DNA of 64,000 nucleotides, taken from Xanthomonas sp. 10-10 (GTDB lineage Bacteria; Pseudomonadota; Gammaproteobacteria; Xanthomonadales; Xanthomonadaceae). The notes below the pieces were generated by a model. The model saw only the letters and a list, made by a program, of their open reading frames with translations. It had not been told where the DNA came from and did not search any database. A program made the position numbers and the translations under genes. Positions 47,007 to 56,681 of this stretch are shown here, in pieces; the first letter of the stretch is position 1; every line of letters starts with the position of its first letter. The DNA is taken from NCBI RefSeq assembly GCF_040182365.1, contig NZ_CP144460.1, positions 2,976,001 to 3,040,000 on the forward strand, written 5' to 3'.

Positions 47007-49370
47007 TCACCCGTACCAAGCCTGCACCTGCACCTGCACCGCTGCAGCGCTGTGCGACAACCCAACCCGATCCGCATGCGGGCCCTGCAGACGGGCTGGT
47101 TGGCCATCGACCAGCACGCGTTGCAGCCGCGTACCGGCTGGCGCGCGCAGCGTCAGCCAGGTGCGCTCTGGAGCGCGCTCGGGCAGTTGCACCTGGGCAT
47201 CGATGCGGCGTGCGGTGGTATCGGTGCGCAAGCGCAGCGTGACGGCACCCCAGCGCGTCGGTGCCGCCGTCATGCCCACCGCTTCGCCGCTAGCCAGCCA
47301 TGCACGCGGCACGGCGCGCGCCAGAAACAATTGCTCGCCCGCGCTATCGTCGCTGACCAGCATCCAGCGCAACAGCAGCGGGATGGTCATCTGCGCCGGC
47401 ATGCAGAACAGCGGCATGCCACCGGTGATACCGCTGACCTCGCCTGCCGTCCAACTGCCACGCGTATGCACCTGGTACCGGTGCGCGTAGACGAACAACA
47501 GATACTCTTCGATGCGATCCAGGCGCAACAGCTGCTGCGCATACCCGTAGGAAATGAAGCCCAGCAGATCGCGGCTGCCCGGCTCCGGTGGCGCGATGTT
47601 GGCCACCACGCCGATGCTGGTGCCGCCATGGCCGCGCAGGCAGTCGATCACCAGGTGAGCCAGATCGTCGGGCAGCACATCGGCCTGCAGCAACTCGGCA
47701 TAGGCGCGATGCGGCCACTGCTGCTCGCTGGGTTTTTCCTGCAGCAACGATTGGCGAAACGTCAGTCGGGTGCCCGGCAACGGGCCGACATACGGTGGCG
47801 ACATATCGCGCCGTACATTGGCGCGCAGGCTGGCGTGCAGCCGTGTGCGCAGTTGCTTTGCGCGGCGCTGCCATTGCGTTGCCACCGCCGCATCGCCACC
47901 CAGCGTGCCCCAGACCTGCGCGATGTCTTCCCACCCGCGAATGGTCAGCGCGCTGTTGGCGTAGTACGGCTTCCACCACAGCGACGGATCGGGGAACAGG
48001 CAGGCATCGGATTCGTTCCAGCCATGCAACAAGCCGTGACCATGCGCGTTGCGCGGCAACGCCAAGGCCTGGTCGTGCAACGTGCACAACACCTGCGCAG
48101 TGGCCGCGATCTTGGGCAGCAATCGACGCAAGCGCGCCGCATCGCCGGTGTAGCGCAGGTAGCGCGCCAACAGCGACAAGGTCAGGCCGAATTGCCCCAC
48201 CTCCGGCCCACGCATGTTCGGCAGGCCGTCGTCCTGCACGAACGCATCGAAATAGTTGTCCAGCACCGCAGCGGCCTGGGCAAAACGGCCCCATTCCAGA
48301 TTGGCGTAGAGCGAGCTGGTAAAGGTGTCCTGGAAGCCGTCGTACTCGTTGCCGTAATAGTCGCGCTCCACCGCACCGTACTTCGGGTAGTCGCCACCCG
48401 GGCGCACCACCAGTTCGCGCGCGAAGGCGAACTGCGCCATGGCGTTCCAGCTGGCATCGGGGAGTTGCGCCTGCACCGTGCCCTCCATGGCCTGCTGCCA
48501 ATACGCGGCGAAATCGAGCAACGCCGCGTAGAACTGTTCGGCAGTGGCGGGCTTGCGCGACGGTGCGAACGCGGGATAGCTGTGCGTGTAGTGCACGCCC
48601 ACGATCTCGCCACCGCGCACGTGCATCGTGCGGTGCCAGGTCTGCACCACGAAGCGGTCGCTGGCACGCACATCGGCAAATACCAGCACGTCGTACCAGG
48701 CATCGGCCTCGCCTTCGCGACGCATCACCTTGCGCACCGCCGGCATCCAGCCGCCCAACATGCCTTCTTCGCGCCGTTTGATCAGCGCGTCTTCGCCAAG
48801 TTCGGTGAAGGCATGTTCCGGCCGCGAAGTGCGGCTACGGCCGTTGGGCAGGATCGGCATCGTGTCCAGGCTTTCGCGCGTGCCGACGAAGGTGGTCCAC
48901 GGCCAGCGGCCACCATTGTCCTTGGGATCGAGCAGCGAGGCCGGCGGCGGCGCGACATCGCGCACCTGCGCCTCGTCCGGGTCGCCATCGCGCAGCAGGC
49001 GGTCGGCGAGCAGGTCGGCATCGGCCATCGCCACCTGTGCCAGCGGCATGCCGAAGTACGGGGCCGCTGCAGCCGGATAGGCGGCTTCGGTGTATTTGTC
49101 CAGGCGCAGCATGCCGCTATCGGTCCACAGCGTGAGCTGGCCCTGCGGGTCGTCGAGATGCTCGTAGACGCTCCACTGCTGCTGCAGGTGTTCAAAACTG
49201 CACAGCTTGCTGGCCACGTGCGCGGCTGAAGGCAAGGCCTCCAGCCGCGGTCGCAATGCTGCGGGCGATGCGGCCACGTTGGCCGACACCGCATGACCCG
49301 CCAGCGCCGCGCCTGCACCCACGGCCGCGGTCGCTGCCATGCCCTGCCGCAGAAAGGTTCTCCGGTCCAT
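47007..49370 (-). CDS. Putative Tat-exported (alpha/alpha)6 glycosidase
   Basis: 787 residues with a twin-arginine-like leader MDRRTFLRQGMAATAAVGAG. The body is rich in aromatic and acidic motifs of alpha-toroid glycosidases: WPWTTFVGTRESLD, DYYGNEYDGFQDTFTSSLYA, FVQDDGLPNMRGPEVGQFG, LLHGWNESDACLFPDPSLW, WTAGEVSGITGGMPLFCMP. The C-terminal about 90 residues form a beta-rich domain (AVTLRLRTDTTARRIDAQVQ). No known GH family could be assigned with confidence. Location next to the arabinooligosaccharide genes makes a role on hydroxyproline-rich glycoproteins or associated glycans plausible. Start chosen at ATG 49370, where the leader begins. Confidence 0.65.
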   Translation of the reverse strand: MDRRTFLRQGMAATAAVGAGAALAGHAVSANVAASPAALRPRLEALPSAAHVASKLCSFEHLQQQWSVYEHLDDPQGQLTLWTDSGMLRLDKYTEAAYPAAAAPYFGMPLAQVAMADADLLADRLLRDGDPDEAQVRDVAPPPASLLDPKDNGGRWPWTTFVGTRESLDTMPILPNGRSRTSRPEHAFTELGEDALIKRREEGMLGGWMPAVRKVMRREGEADAWYDVLVFADVRASDRFVVQTWHRTMHVRGGEIVGVHYTHSYPAFAPSRKPATAEQFYAALLDFAAYWQQAMEGTVQAQLPDASWNAMAQFAFARELVVRPGGDYPKYGAVERDYYGNEYDGFQDTFTSSLYANLEWGRFAQAAAVLDNYFDAFVQDDGLPNMRGPEVGQFGLTLSLLARYLRYTGDAARLRRLLPKIAATAQVLCTLHDQALALPRNAHGHGLLHGWNESDACLFPDPSLWWKPYYANSALTIRGWEDIAQVWGTLGGDAAVATQWQRRAKQLRTRLHASLRANVRRDMSPPYVGPLPGTRLTFRQSLLQEKPSEQQWPHRAYAELLQADVLPDDLAHLVIDCLRGHGGTSIGVVANIAPPEPGSRDLLGFISYGYAQQLLRLDRIEEYLLFVYAHRYQVHTRGSWTAGEVSGITGGMPLFCMPAQMTIPLLLRWMLVSDDSAGEQLFLARAVPRAWLASGEAVGMTAAPTRWGAVTLRLRTDTTARRIDAQVQLPERAPERTWLTLRAPAGTRLQRVLVDGQPARLQGPHADRVGLSHSAAAVQVQVQAWYG

Positions 49371-50009
49371 CGTCGCGCCCTTGAATGGTCTTGACGCATC
49401 CTGCGCGCCCGCGCCCGCGACGTCTTGTGGCAGCGCTCCGACGCAGGTGCGGAAATCTGCATACCGACCAAGCCGTTGGCGGGTACCGGGGTGCCTGCTA
49501 CGACCTTGCGGCATGCGGGCAACGTTGGCCTCAGTCACATGGTCTGAGGCGTGCATGGACGCCGCTGGACCGGCTGCGTTGATGGGCTCACCGGCATCTC
49601 TCAATGCCGCACAGCCGCTGAGTTCGTACTGCATTGCATGGCGCATCGATCCTGCCTGCCGGCGATGAATCGACCTTGGCGGTCACTGCAAACAGCGTGT
49701 GCTGCGTTGCCGTTCGCCCACATGCGCGATGCACGACGCACTACCAGTCGGCACGTGGTTGGGAGCAAGTCATCCAGACTTGCCTGACGTAGCCACCGAG
49801 CTGTTGCACACGGTGCTTGAAGCAAGCCGCGGTGGATGCTCCGGCACCGGGCAGGCACGACCGAAGGATGCGACCGCGCCATCCCTGCCATTTGGCTGCA
49901 TGACTTTCCGGCCGGGTTCGGTGCGGCGGTATCGGCCACACTTCCTGCCCGTTTACTGCCGCAGGGTGGGCCTGCGGCGGCGCAAATACGATTACCCGCA
50001 AGGACCGTC
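49371..50009. other. divergent intergenic region, no gene seen
   Basis: About 640 bp between the minus-strand glycosidase-like gene and the plus-strand DUF5694-type gene. No convincing protein or RNA; it must carry both promoters. Short frames here have the codon bias of shadow frames. Confidence 0.4.
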
Positions 50010-51176
50010 ATGCAGCCCCGAGCACCCCGCAAGTCGAACCGCGTCGACGCGGCAGCGTCGCGTCCTGCTACAGCATCCATGTCGACCACGTTGCTGCACT
50101 CCCGCCGATTGTGCATCGCGTTGCTGGCGCTCATCGCACCCGGTATCGCGCAAGCGCAGGTGGACCTGTCGCAGCTGGATGCCGAGATGGCCGCGCCACG
50201 CACCCAGGTGCTGGTCCTCGGCAGCGTGCACCTGTCGCAGTTGCCCGCCGGTAGCGACATCAGTACAGCACGGCTGCAACCGGTGCTGGACCGGTTGGCG
50301 GCCTACAAGCCGACCATCATCACCATCGAAAACCTGTCCGGGGAAACCTGCGACCTGATGCGACGGCATCCTGCGGTGTATCTGCCCGAGGACACTGCAA
50401 GCTATTGCCCGGACACCAGCGAGGCAGCGCACGCGACCGGGCTGGATGCTCCCGCCGCCATCGGCAAGGTGCGTGCAATGCTCAAGACCTGGCCGCGCGT
50501 GCCCACAGCGGCGCAACGCCGACAACTCACCGCGCTGTTCCTGGCCTCGGGCGATCCGGCGTCTGCGTTGGTGCAGTGGTTGCAGCTTGCGCAGGCCGAG
50601 CAGCGGGCCGGCGACGGGTTGGATGTCGCGCTGGTGGCACAGCTGCGCAGCGCAGAGAAACGCCCAAACGAAAGTCAGCAGATTGCTGCACGCCTGGCGG
50701 CACGCCTTGGCCTGCAGCGCGTCTACCCGGTGGACGATCACACCGGCGACAACGTGGACCTGGGTGACCCTGTCGCCTATGGCAAGGCGATCCAGGCCGC
50801 GTGGGACAAAGCTGCGCCGCGTGCGCAGGCCATGCGTGAGCGCGAAGACCAACTTGCCAGCGAAGGCAAGTTGCTGGAGCTCTATCGCGCAATCAACCTG
50901 CCGGCCAGTCAGCAGTTGGCGATTGCGGTGGATTTTCGCGCCGCATTGAGCGAAAACTCGCCGCAACACTACGGCTATCGCTATGTATCCGGCTGGGAGA
51001 TCCGCAACCTGCGCATGGTGTCGAATGTCCGCGCCAGCTTTGCCGAGCAACCCGGTGCGCGCGTGCTGGCAGTCGTCGGCGCCATGCACAAGCCCTGGTT
51101 AGACAATCTGCTGGGGCAACTGCAGGGCGTGGATATTGTCGACGCGGAGAAGGTGCTGGGCACCGACGGGAAGTGA
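50010..51176 (+). CDS. Exported TraB/DUF5694-like protein
   Basis: 388 residues. ATG 50010 has AAGGA just upstream; a later ATG at 50079 would give a more compact leader (MSTTLLHSRRLCIALLALIA, ending IAQAQ). The mature part begins VDLSQLDAEMAAPRTQVLVLGSVHLSQLP; GSVHLSQL resembles the GxxH motif of TraB/Tiki-type folds, and YKPTIITIENLSGETCDLM and GARVLAVVGAMHKPWLDNLL are further fold-typical segments (second GxxH: GAMH). I believe this is the DUF5694 family. Biochemical role unknown. Confidence 0.7.
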   Translation: MQPRAPRKSNRVDAAASRPATASMSTTLLHSRRLCIALLALIAPGIAQAQVDLSQLDAEMAAPRTQVLVLGSVHLSQLPAGSDISTARLQPVLDRLAAYKPTIITIENLSGETCDLMRRHPAVYLPEDTASYCPDTSEAAHATGLDAPAAIGKVRAMLKTWPRVPTAAQRRQLTALFLASGDPASALVQWLQLAQAEQRAGDGLDVALVAQLRSAEKRPNESQQIAARLAARLGLQRVYPVDDHTGDNVDLGDPVAYGKAIQAAWDKAAPRAQAMREREDQLASEGKLLELYRAINLPASQQLAIAVDFRAALSENSPQHYGYRYVSGWEIRNLRMVSNVRASFAEQPGARVLAVVGAMHKPWLDNLLGQLQGVDIVDAEKVLGTDGK

Positions 51177-51267
51177 CCGGCAGTGCGTACAACGACTTCA
51201 GCGTGACGCCCTGAATCAAGCACCTGGTCGGTCGAGCGTGCGACGCCCTCGCCGCTTGCGGGAGCAG

Positions 51268-52090
51268 CGTGTCCCGTGGCGGTGGGCGGACAAGGGCCCG
51301 GCAGCCAAGCGCCAGATCGACTGCTCTACCGCTCATCCGTCCGCACTTCCAAGCCCTCGATACACAACCCACAACGCAGTCGAGACCTGCAATGGTGGCG
51401 TTGTTTGGCCGCGCTCGGATGTTTGAATCAACAGCTCGGTGCGTCGAGGGCGCGGTGCTCTCGCCGCTCGCGGGACACGCCGTGAAACCGTCCCTGGGGG
51501 CTGTGTGGCGGCATCCATGCCGCCACACGGTCCCACAACCAGCAGGACACCGCAGCTAAGAGTCGCTTGGCTACCTTGTTGGAAACCATGCACGCCGACC
51601 ATCGTGACTGGTCCTTGCCCGCTCACCGTCGCGGGACCTTACGCGGCATGGATGCCGCGTAAGAGCTTACATGGACGTACTTGCAGCGTGTCCCGCGATG
51701 GTGGGCGGGCAAGGGCCCGGCAGCCAAGCACCAGATCGACTGCTCTACCGCTGATCCATCCGCACTTCCAAGCCCTCGATACGCAACCCACAACGCAGTC
51801 GAGACCTGGAATGGTGGCGTTGTTTGGCCCCGCTCGGATGTTTGAATCAACAGCTCGGTGCGGCGAGGACACCGCGCCAGACAGTTTGCTGGCTGCTTTA
51901 CTGAAAACCATGCACACCGACCCTCTCGACTGGTCCTTGCCCGCCCACCGTCGCGGGACCTTACGCGGCATGGATGCCGCGTAAGAGCCTCCATGGACGG
52001 ATTCACGGCGTGTCCCGCGATGGTGGGCGGGCAAGGGCCCTGCAGCCAAGTGACAGATCAGCCGCTCTACGTTTGCAGGCTATCCGCATT
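51268..52090. repeat. Tandem intergenic repeat array with palindromes
   Basis: Two long units and a partial third, each starting CGTGTCCCG at 51268, 51688 and 52009 (units of 420 and 321 bp). Shared segments include CAAGGGCCC.GCAGCCAAG, CCAAGCCCTCGATAC and GATGTTTGAATCAACAGC. Both units contain the perfect 24-bp palindrome TTACGCGGCAT-GG-ATGCCGCGTAA (51639-51662, 51961-51984). The first unit also has about 100 extra bases carrying GTGTGGCGGCAT-CC-ATGCCGCCACAC (51503-51528). No gene is supported here. Confidence 0.85.
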
Positions 52091-52282
52091 GTCCTTTCGT
52101 CCGCAGACAAGACAAGCGCACTATTGAGTCGTTTCTCGATACCCGCATCAGCAGCAGCCATCAATCTGCTGACTCAGACATGCAGAGCGTGCATCTACCC
52201 AGGTGTCACCAGGCGGGACTAGCTCGCCGGCCGTGTACCCCAAGCACCAGATCGACAACCGGCGTTTGTCCCATCCAGCTGC

Positions 52283-52579
52283 TCAGGTCAGCACGTCCAG
52301 CAAGCTGCCCAGCATCTGGTCGGAGCGCCGCAATACAGTGGCATTGGCCTGGAAATCGTTGCGCGCCGACAGCCCGTCGACCAGATCGGTGACCGGCGCC
52401 GACGGATCGGACGCGGCATCGACCACGCTGGCCGCCACACCGCCATTGGCCTGCGTGCTGGCGGTCACGGACTGACGCGGGCTGCCGTCCACCGGTTGAC
52501 GGGCGACATTGCTGGCGGCCACCTGCTGACGCAGCGCGGCGACCTGCATTCCGGAACTGGCGATGCTGCTGATGCTCAT
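52283..52579 (-). CDS. Small flagellar-rod-like protein (FlgBC-like)
   Basis: 98 residues. The start MSISSIASSGMQVAALRQQVAASNVA resembles the N-terminal coiled-coil of flagellar rod/hook proteins (SxiaxSGmxaa...), and the end, VDGLSARNDFQANATVLRRSDQMLGSLLDVLT, resembles their C-terminal D0 helix (DLi...ayqaN..vl.t.d.ml...ld), as in FlgC or FlgE. The intervening domain is very short. A GGAG site precedes the ATG. It stands alone, far from any flagellar cluster. Whether it joins the rod or a different export system is unknown. Confidence 0.72.
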   Translation of the reverse strand: MSISSIASSGMQVAALRQQVAASNVARQPVDGSPRQSVTASTQANGGVAASVVDAASDPSAPVTDLVDGLSARNDFQANATVLRRSDQMLGSLLDVLT

Positions 52580-52695
52580 GGTGGCTCCGTTACGCAAGTG
52601 AGTGAGGGACCGCGGGCAATTCAATGGAGTGAGGCACTGCGGGCAAGGGCATGCTGGCAAACCTACGAACGAAGTCGCCGCAGCGCCTGCATCCG

Positions 52696-54333
52696 TCAAT
52701 AGGTTCCGACCCGCACCCGCAACACCACCGGTTCGGGACTGGTGGAACCACCGCGGCCGAAGTTGAGCCCGTAGTCGGTCTGGTCGCCGTTGAGCTGTTT
52801 TTCCACCTGCCAGCGCCCGTCCACATACCGCCCCTGCTCCACCCGCAACAGTTGTCCATGACGGGTATCGGCCGCCTCGCGGAAAAATTCAATGCGCGCG
52901 GCCATGCCGGTGACCAGAAACTCCTCCGGCCCCAGCTGCGCCACCAGCAGCCGCCCGGCGTGGTCGTCGTTGCCGGGCAGGATCGCCGGCGCATCGCCCC
53001 ACATCGGCGCCCCGAACGACACCTTGGCCTGCCAATCGCCAAAGCGCAGCGTGCGCTGCGGCATGCCAGGCTGCTCGGCCACGCCTTGCAGGCGGCCTTC
53101 GAATGCGGCCTGCGCCAACACGCGCTGCAACGGCGCCAGCAACTGGAAGTTGGCCGCATGCGCGGCGGTGGCGGCCCGATTGGCCTCGCTGTCCGGGTTG
53201 CCATCCATGCCGAAGATCGAGAAGCCCACCCCGCCCTGCCCCAGTACATGAAACAGGTATGGCGCCGTCGCCGCCTCGAAGCCGGTCTCCGACACCCAGG
53301 CCGGGTTGTCCGGCCGCGCGTACTGGCCGATGACCTTGGTGTATTCGTTGTAATCGCTGGTGTAGATGTCGGTGCCAATGAAGTCGATCGACGGGGTGGC
53401 CGCACGCCAAAGCGCGAACACATTCACCGTGGCGCCGCCGGACGGGTAATCCATGCCCGGATAACGCTTGCCCTTGTAGCGCAGCCAGGTGTTCACGTAG
53501 AGCGGCAGCGGATACGCACGCTTGCCGGCCGCGGCCACCTGTTCGATATACGCGGCGGTGGCATGCGCGTTGAAGGCTTCTGCCGCCTCGGCACCGAACA
53601 CCTGCTGCCAGCTGCCCTGCGGCTTGCCCAGCGCCTGCGCGATCGCGGCAGGTACCGGATGCGCGAATGCCGCCTCGCCGGCCGGGCCATGGTCGCGCAC
53701 CGTGCCGATCGCGCCGGGCTCGTTTTCCACCTGCACCAGGATCACCGTGTGGCGCTCGCCATCGACCTTGCGCAGATGCTGCATCAACGCGGTGAACGCA
53801 CGCGCATCGGCCTGCACGTTGGCATCCACATGCGGCGACAGCACATCCACCGGCTCGCCATTGGCATCGCGCATGCGCGGGTAGGTGGCGTCGTCGCGCT
53901 TGATCCACTCCGGCACGTAATGCATCTGGCCGTTCTTCCAGCTGCCGAACCACAGCAAGGCCACGCGCAGGCCGCGCTTGCGTGCGCCGGCGATCAACGC
54001 ATCCACATTGGTGGTGTCGAAGCGGCCCGGCGCCGGCTCGAACTGCTCCCAGTACACCGGCGCTTCCACGGTGTTGGCATGCAGCGCCACCACCTCGTCC
54101 AGCGCCTTGGGCAGCACCGCCGGCCACGCACTGGAGTTGTGCAGCTGCGCGGCCAGGATGGTGTACGGCGCCCCATCGACGAAGACCGCGTGGCGGCCGT
54201 TCTGGCTGACGAAGCGCGGCATTTCTTCTGCGCACGCTGCCGGTGCCATCGCGGCTGTCAGCAGCGACAGCACAAACAGGCAGACAACCGCGCGGTCACG
54301 CCGGCGCAAGGTGAATAAACGGGAAAACAGCAT
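52696..54333 (-). CDS. GH35-like beta-galactosidase (DUF5597 domain), exported
   Basis: 545 residues with leader VVCLFVLSLLTAAMAPAACA. TIM-barrel motifs: ALHANTVEAPVYWEQFEPAP, GLRVALLWFGSWKNGQMHYV. The acid/base Glu is in VQVENEPGAIGTVRD and the nucleophile Glu in PAWVSETGFEAATAP. A C-terminal domain (GDDHAG region; LLVAQLGPEEFLVTGMA, DFGLNFGRGG-like YGLNFGRGG) corresponds to the DUF5597 type. Start ATG overlaps the S9 peptidase stop (TGATG). Substrate is probably a plant galactoside such as arabinogalactan side chains, an inference. Confidence 0.85.
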   Translation of the reverse strand: MLFSRLFTLRRRDRAVVCLFVLSLLTAAMAPAACAEEMPRFVSQNGRHAVFVDGAPYTILAAQLHNSSAWPAVLPKALDEVVALHANTVEAPVYWEQFEPAPGRFDTTNVDALIAGARKRGLRVALLWFGSWKNGQMHYVPEWIKRDDATYPRMRDANGEPVDVLSPHVDANVQADARAFTALMQHLRKVDGERHTVILVQVENEPGAIGTVRDHGPAGEAAFAHPVPAAIAQALGKPQGSWQQVFGAEAAEAFNAHATAAYIEQVAAAGKRAYPLPLYVNTWLRYKGKRYPGMDYPSGGATVNVFALWRAATPSIDFIGTDIYTSDYNEYTKVIGQYARPDNPAWVSETGFEAATAPYLFHVLGQGGVGFSIFGMDGNPDSEANRAATAAHAANFQLLAPLQRVLAQAAFEGRLQGVAEQPGMPQRTLRFGDWQAKVSFGAPMWGDAPAILPGNDDHAGRLLVAQLGPEEFLVTGMAARIEFFREAADTRHGQLLRVEQGRYVDGRWQVEKQLNGDQTDYGLNFGRGGSTSPEPVVLRVRVGTY

Positions 54334-56681
54334 CAGCGAGCCTCCGGGGCGGATGAATTCCAGTGCGGCGTGGGCTGCCCAAGCAGGTGGCGCACGAAGA
54401 AGTCGTACTGGCGACGCTGCACGTAGTCGATCGGCCCGCTGGAGCGGCCCACCGAATGTTCGCCGCCCGGCACATTGAGCAGGTCGAAGTCCTTGCCGGC
54501 CTTGACCAGGGCGTCCACCACCTGCGCGGTGGACGCCGGATCCACGTTGCTGTCCTGCTCGCCGACGATCAGCAGCAGGTCGCCCTGCAGCCTGGCCGCG
54601 TTCACCACGCCCGAGGCAGCGGCATAGCTGGCGTCCACCGGCCAGCCCATCCACTGCTCGTTCCAGCTGATCTTGTCCATGCGGTTGTCGTAGCACCCGG
54701 CAAACGCCACGCCCACCTTGTAGAAGTCCGGGTGACGTTCCAGCGCGCCCAAGGTGCTCTGCCCGCCAGCCGACGCACCGTAGATGCCGACCCGGCTGAT
54801 GTCGTAGGACGGGTCCCTTGCAGCGAGCGCACGATGCCAGGCGATACGATCGGGAAAGCCGGAATCGCCCAGGTTCTTCCACGCCACGTCATGAAAGGCC
54901 TTGGAACGGTTGGCGGTGCCCATGCCGTCGATCATCACCACGATAAAGCCGAGATCGGCCTGCGCCTGCATGCCGATCTGCTTGTCGCCGCCGGAGTGAT
55001 AGCCGAACGGCCAGAACGTCTTCGGCACGAAGGAGTCGTGCGGGCCGGCGTAGATGTTTTCGATCACCGGATACTTTTTGCGCGGGTCGTAATCGCGCGG
55101 CCGCACCACCATGCCCCAGATGTCGGTGCTGCCGTCGCGGCCCTTGGCAACGAAGGTTTCCGGCGCACGCCAGCCGGCGGCAAGCAAGCGCTCGATGTTG
55201 CCGCGCTCCACCTGCTGCAACAGCCGGCCATCGATGGCATGCAGCTCCATCACCGGCGGCAGGTCCGGGCGCGAATAGACATCGACGTAATGCCGCCCAT
55301 CGTCTGCAATGGCCACATCGTGATCGGCATCGGTGGTGGTCAATCGGTGAAGGTTCCGCCCATCGAAATCCACGCTGTAGAGCTGCCGGTAGTACGGGTC
55401 CTTGCCCGCATCCATGCCGCTGGCAGTGAACCAGATGCGGCGCTGTGCATCGTCGACCTTCAGCACATCGCGCACCACCCAGGGTCCGCGGGTCAGTTGG
55501 CGCCTGGGCTTGCCACTGCGTCCATCGAACAGATACAGATGCCGCCAGCCATCGCGCTCGGAGATCCACACGATCTCGTTGCCATGCGCGTCCACATCGT
55601 GACGAAAGCTGCGGTCCGCATACACGAAGGTACGCGCGTCTTCGGCCACGGCCACATGCGCCCGCCCGCTGCGGGCATCCACCGCAATCACGCGCATGTG
55701 CTGAAAGCCGCGCTGCACATACTCAAAGCTCACGCTGCGCCCATCTGCCCGCCATTGCAGCGGCGACAACGAATACGGCGTGGCAAACAGCGCGTTGTCC
55801 ACCACGCGCCGCGTGCCATTCATCGCCAGCAGCACCGGCCGTTCCACATCCACCGCATCGCCCGGCTTGGGATACAGCTGGGTATGCACCACCGGCTGAA
55901 GGCGTCCGGCCGGCGCGGCCTCCACACGCGTCACCCGGCGCGCAGTGCCCGGCCGCACCCGATACACCGCCAGCTGTTGCGAATCGGGCGACCAGGCAAT
56001 GCTGTCCGGATCGAAATAATCCTCGGCGCGGCCATCGTCGGTGCGCTGCACGAGTCGGCCATCGGCCACCCGGCGCACGATCAGGTTCCAGCCGTCGGCC
56101 AGCGTCTCCCACTGCCCGTCGGGCGAGCGGCGCGGGGTGGTATCGGCCGCCACGTCCGGGTCGCGCACCACGCCGAAGCCGCGCGGTCGCTGCGGCAGCT
56201 GCGGCTGCCGGCTGGGGGCATCGGGCGCGCACTGATACGTGGTCAACGTGCAGCGCCAGGGAGCATCGTCGATGGCGAACACGATCGCGCCGTCTTCGCG
56301 CGCGCCTTCCTGCGAGTAAGCAAACCGCTCGAACGGCAACGCCAACGCCGCATAGGCGGTGCCGGTAGCGGCCTGCAGCGCCTGCGCCACGCGCGCCTGG
56401 TCGAAGGCCGGTTGCTTGTGCAGCGTGGCCACATCTACGCGGACGAAGGCAAATCCGCCGGGTACGGTCTTGCGGTAATAGAACGTGCCGTCGTCCTGCC
56501 ATTGCGCCGGCCAGGCGACGTTTTCGGTCAGCGTGCTCCAGTGCGCGCGCAGGCCGAGCGAGCGTTGGTAGTCGGCCACCGTTGGCGCGGCTTGCGCATT
56601 GGCCGTGAGCCACAGCATGCATGCGGCCACGACGCGCGCCGCCTGCCTGACCCGTGCAGCACGCCGCGCCTCATTCGCCAT
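54333..56681 (-). CDS. S9 family prolyl peptidase (dipeptidyl-peptidase IV-like), paralogue
   Basis: 782 residues, with leader VVAACMLWLTANAQA. Layout as in the paralogue at 34924-37368: DPP-IV N-terminal propeller (WSPDSQQLAVYRV, ERDGWRHLYLFDGRSGK) and catalytic domain with Ser637 in GIYGASAGGQSTL, Asp in VGEQDSNVDPAS and His in VPGGEHSVGRSS. Both begin AAPTVADYxRxLGL. It overlaps the permease gene stop by 11 bases and the GH35 gene start by one base, so the three are one transcription unit. Likely releases dipeptides from proline-rich peptides. Confidence 0.88.
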   Translation of the reverse strand: MANEARRAARVRQAARVVAACMLWLTANAQAAPTVADYQRSLGLRAHWSTLTENVAWPAQWQDDGTFYYRKTVPGGFAFVRVDVATLHKQPAFDQARVAQALQAATGTAYAALALPFERFAYSQEGAREDGAIVFAIDDAPWRCTLTTYQCAPDAPSRQPQLPQRPRGFGVVRDPDVAADTTPRRSPDGQWETLADGWNLIVRRVADGRLVQRTDDGRAEDYFDPDSIAWSPDSQQLAVYRVRPGTARRVTRVEAAPAGRLQPVVHTQLYPKPGDAVDVERPVLLAMNGTRRVVDNALFATPYSLSPLQWRADGRSVSFEYVQRGFQHMRVIAVDARSGRAHVAVAEDARTFVYADRSFRHDVDAHGNEIVWISERDGWRHLYLFDGRSGKPRRQLTRGPWVVRDVLKVDDAQRRIWFTASGMDAGKDPYYRQLYSVDFDGRNLHRLTTTDADHDVAIADDGRHYVDVYSRPDLPPVMELHAIDGRLLQQVERGNIERLLAAGWRAPETFVAKGRDGSTDIWGMVVRPRDYDPRKKYPVIENIYAGPHDSFVPKTFWPFGYHSGGDKQIGMQAQADLGFIVVMIDGMGTANRSKAFHDVAWKNLGDSGFPDRIAWHRALAARDPSYDISRVGIYGASAGGQSTLGALERHPDFYKVGVAFAGCYDNRMDKISWNEQWMGWPVDASYAAASGVVNAARLQGDLLLIVGEQDSNVDPASTAQVVDALVKAGKDFDLLNVPGGEHSVGRSSGPIDYVQRRQYDFFVRHLLGQPTPHWNSSAPEAR

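Noticed and set aside
51439..51984. Possible 181-codon gene in the repeat array
   Set aside because: Crosses repeat units and palindromes, with no ribosome-binding site or protein similarity.
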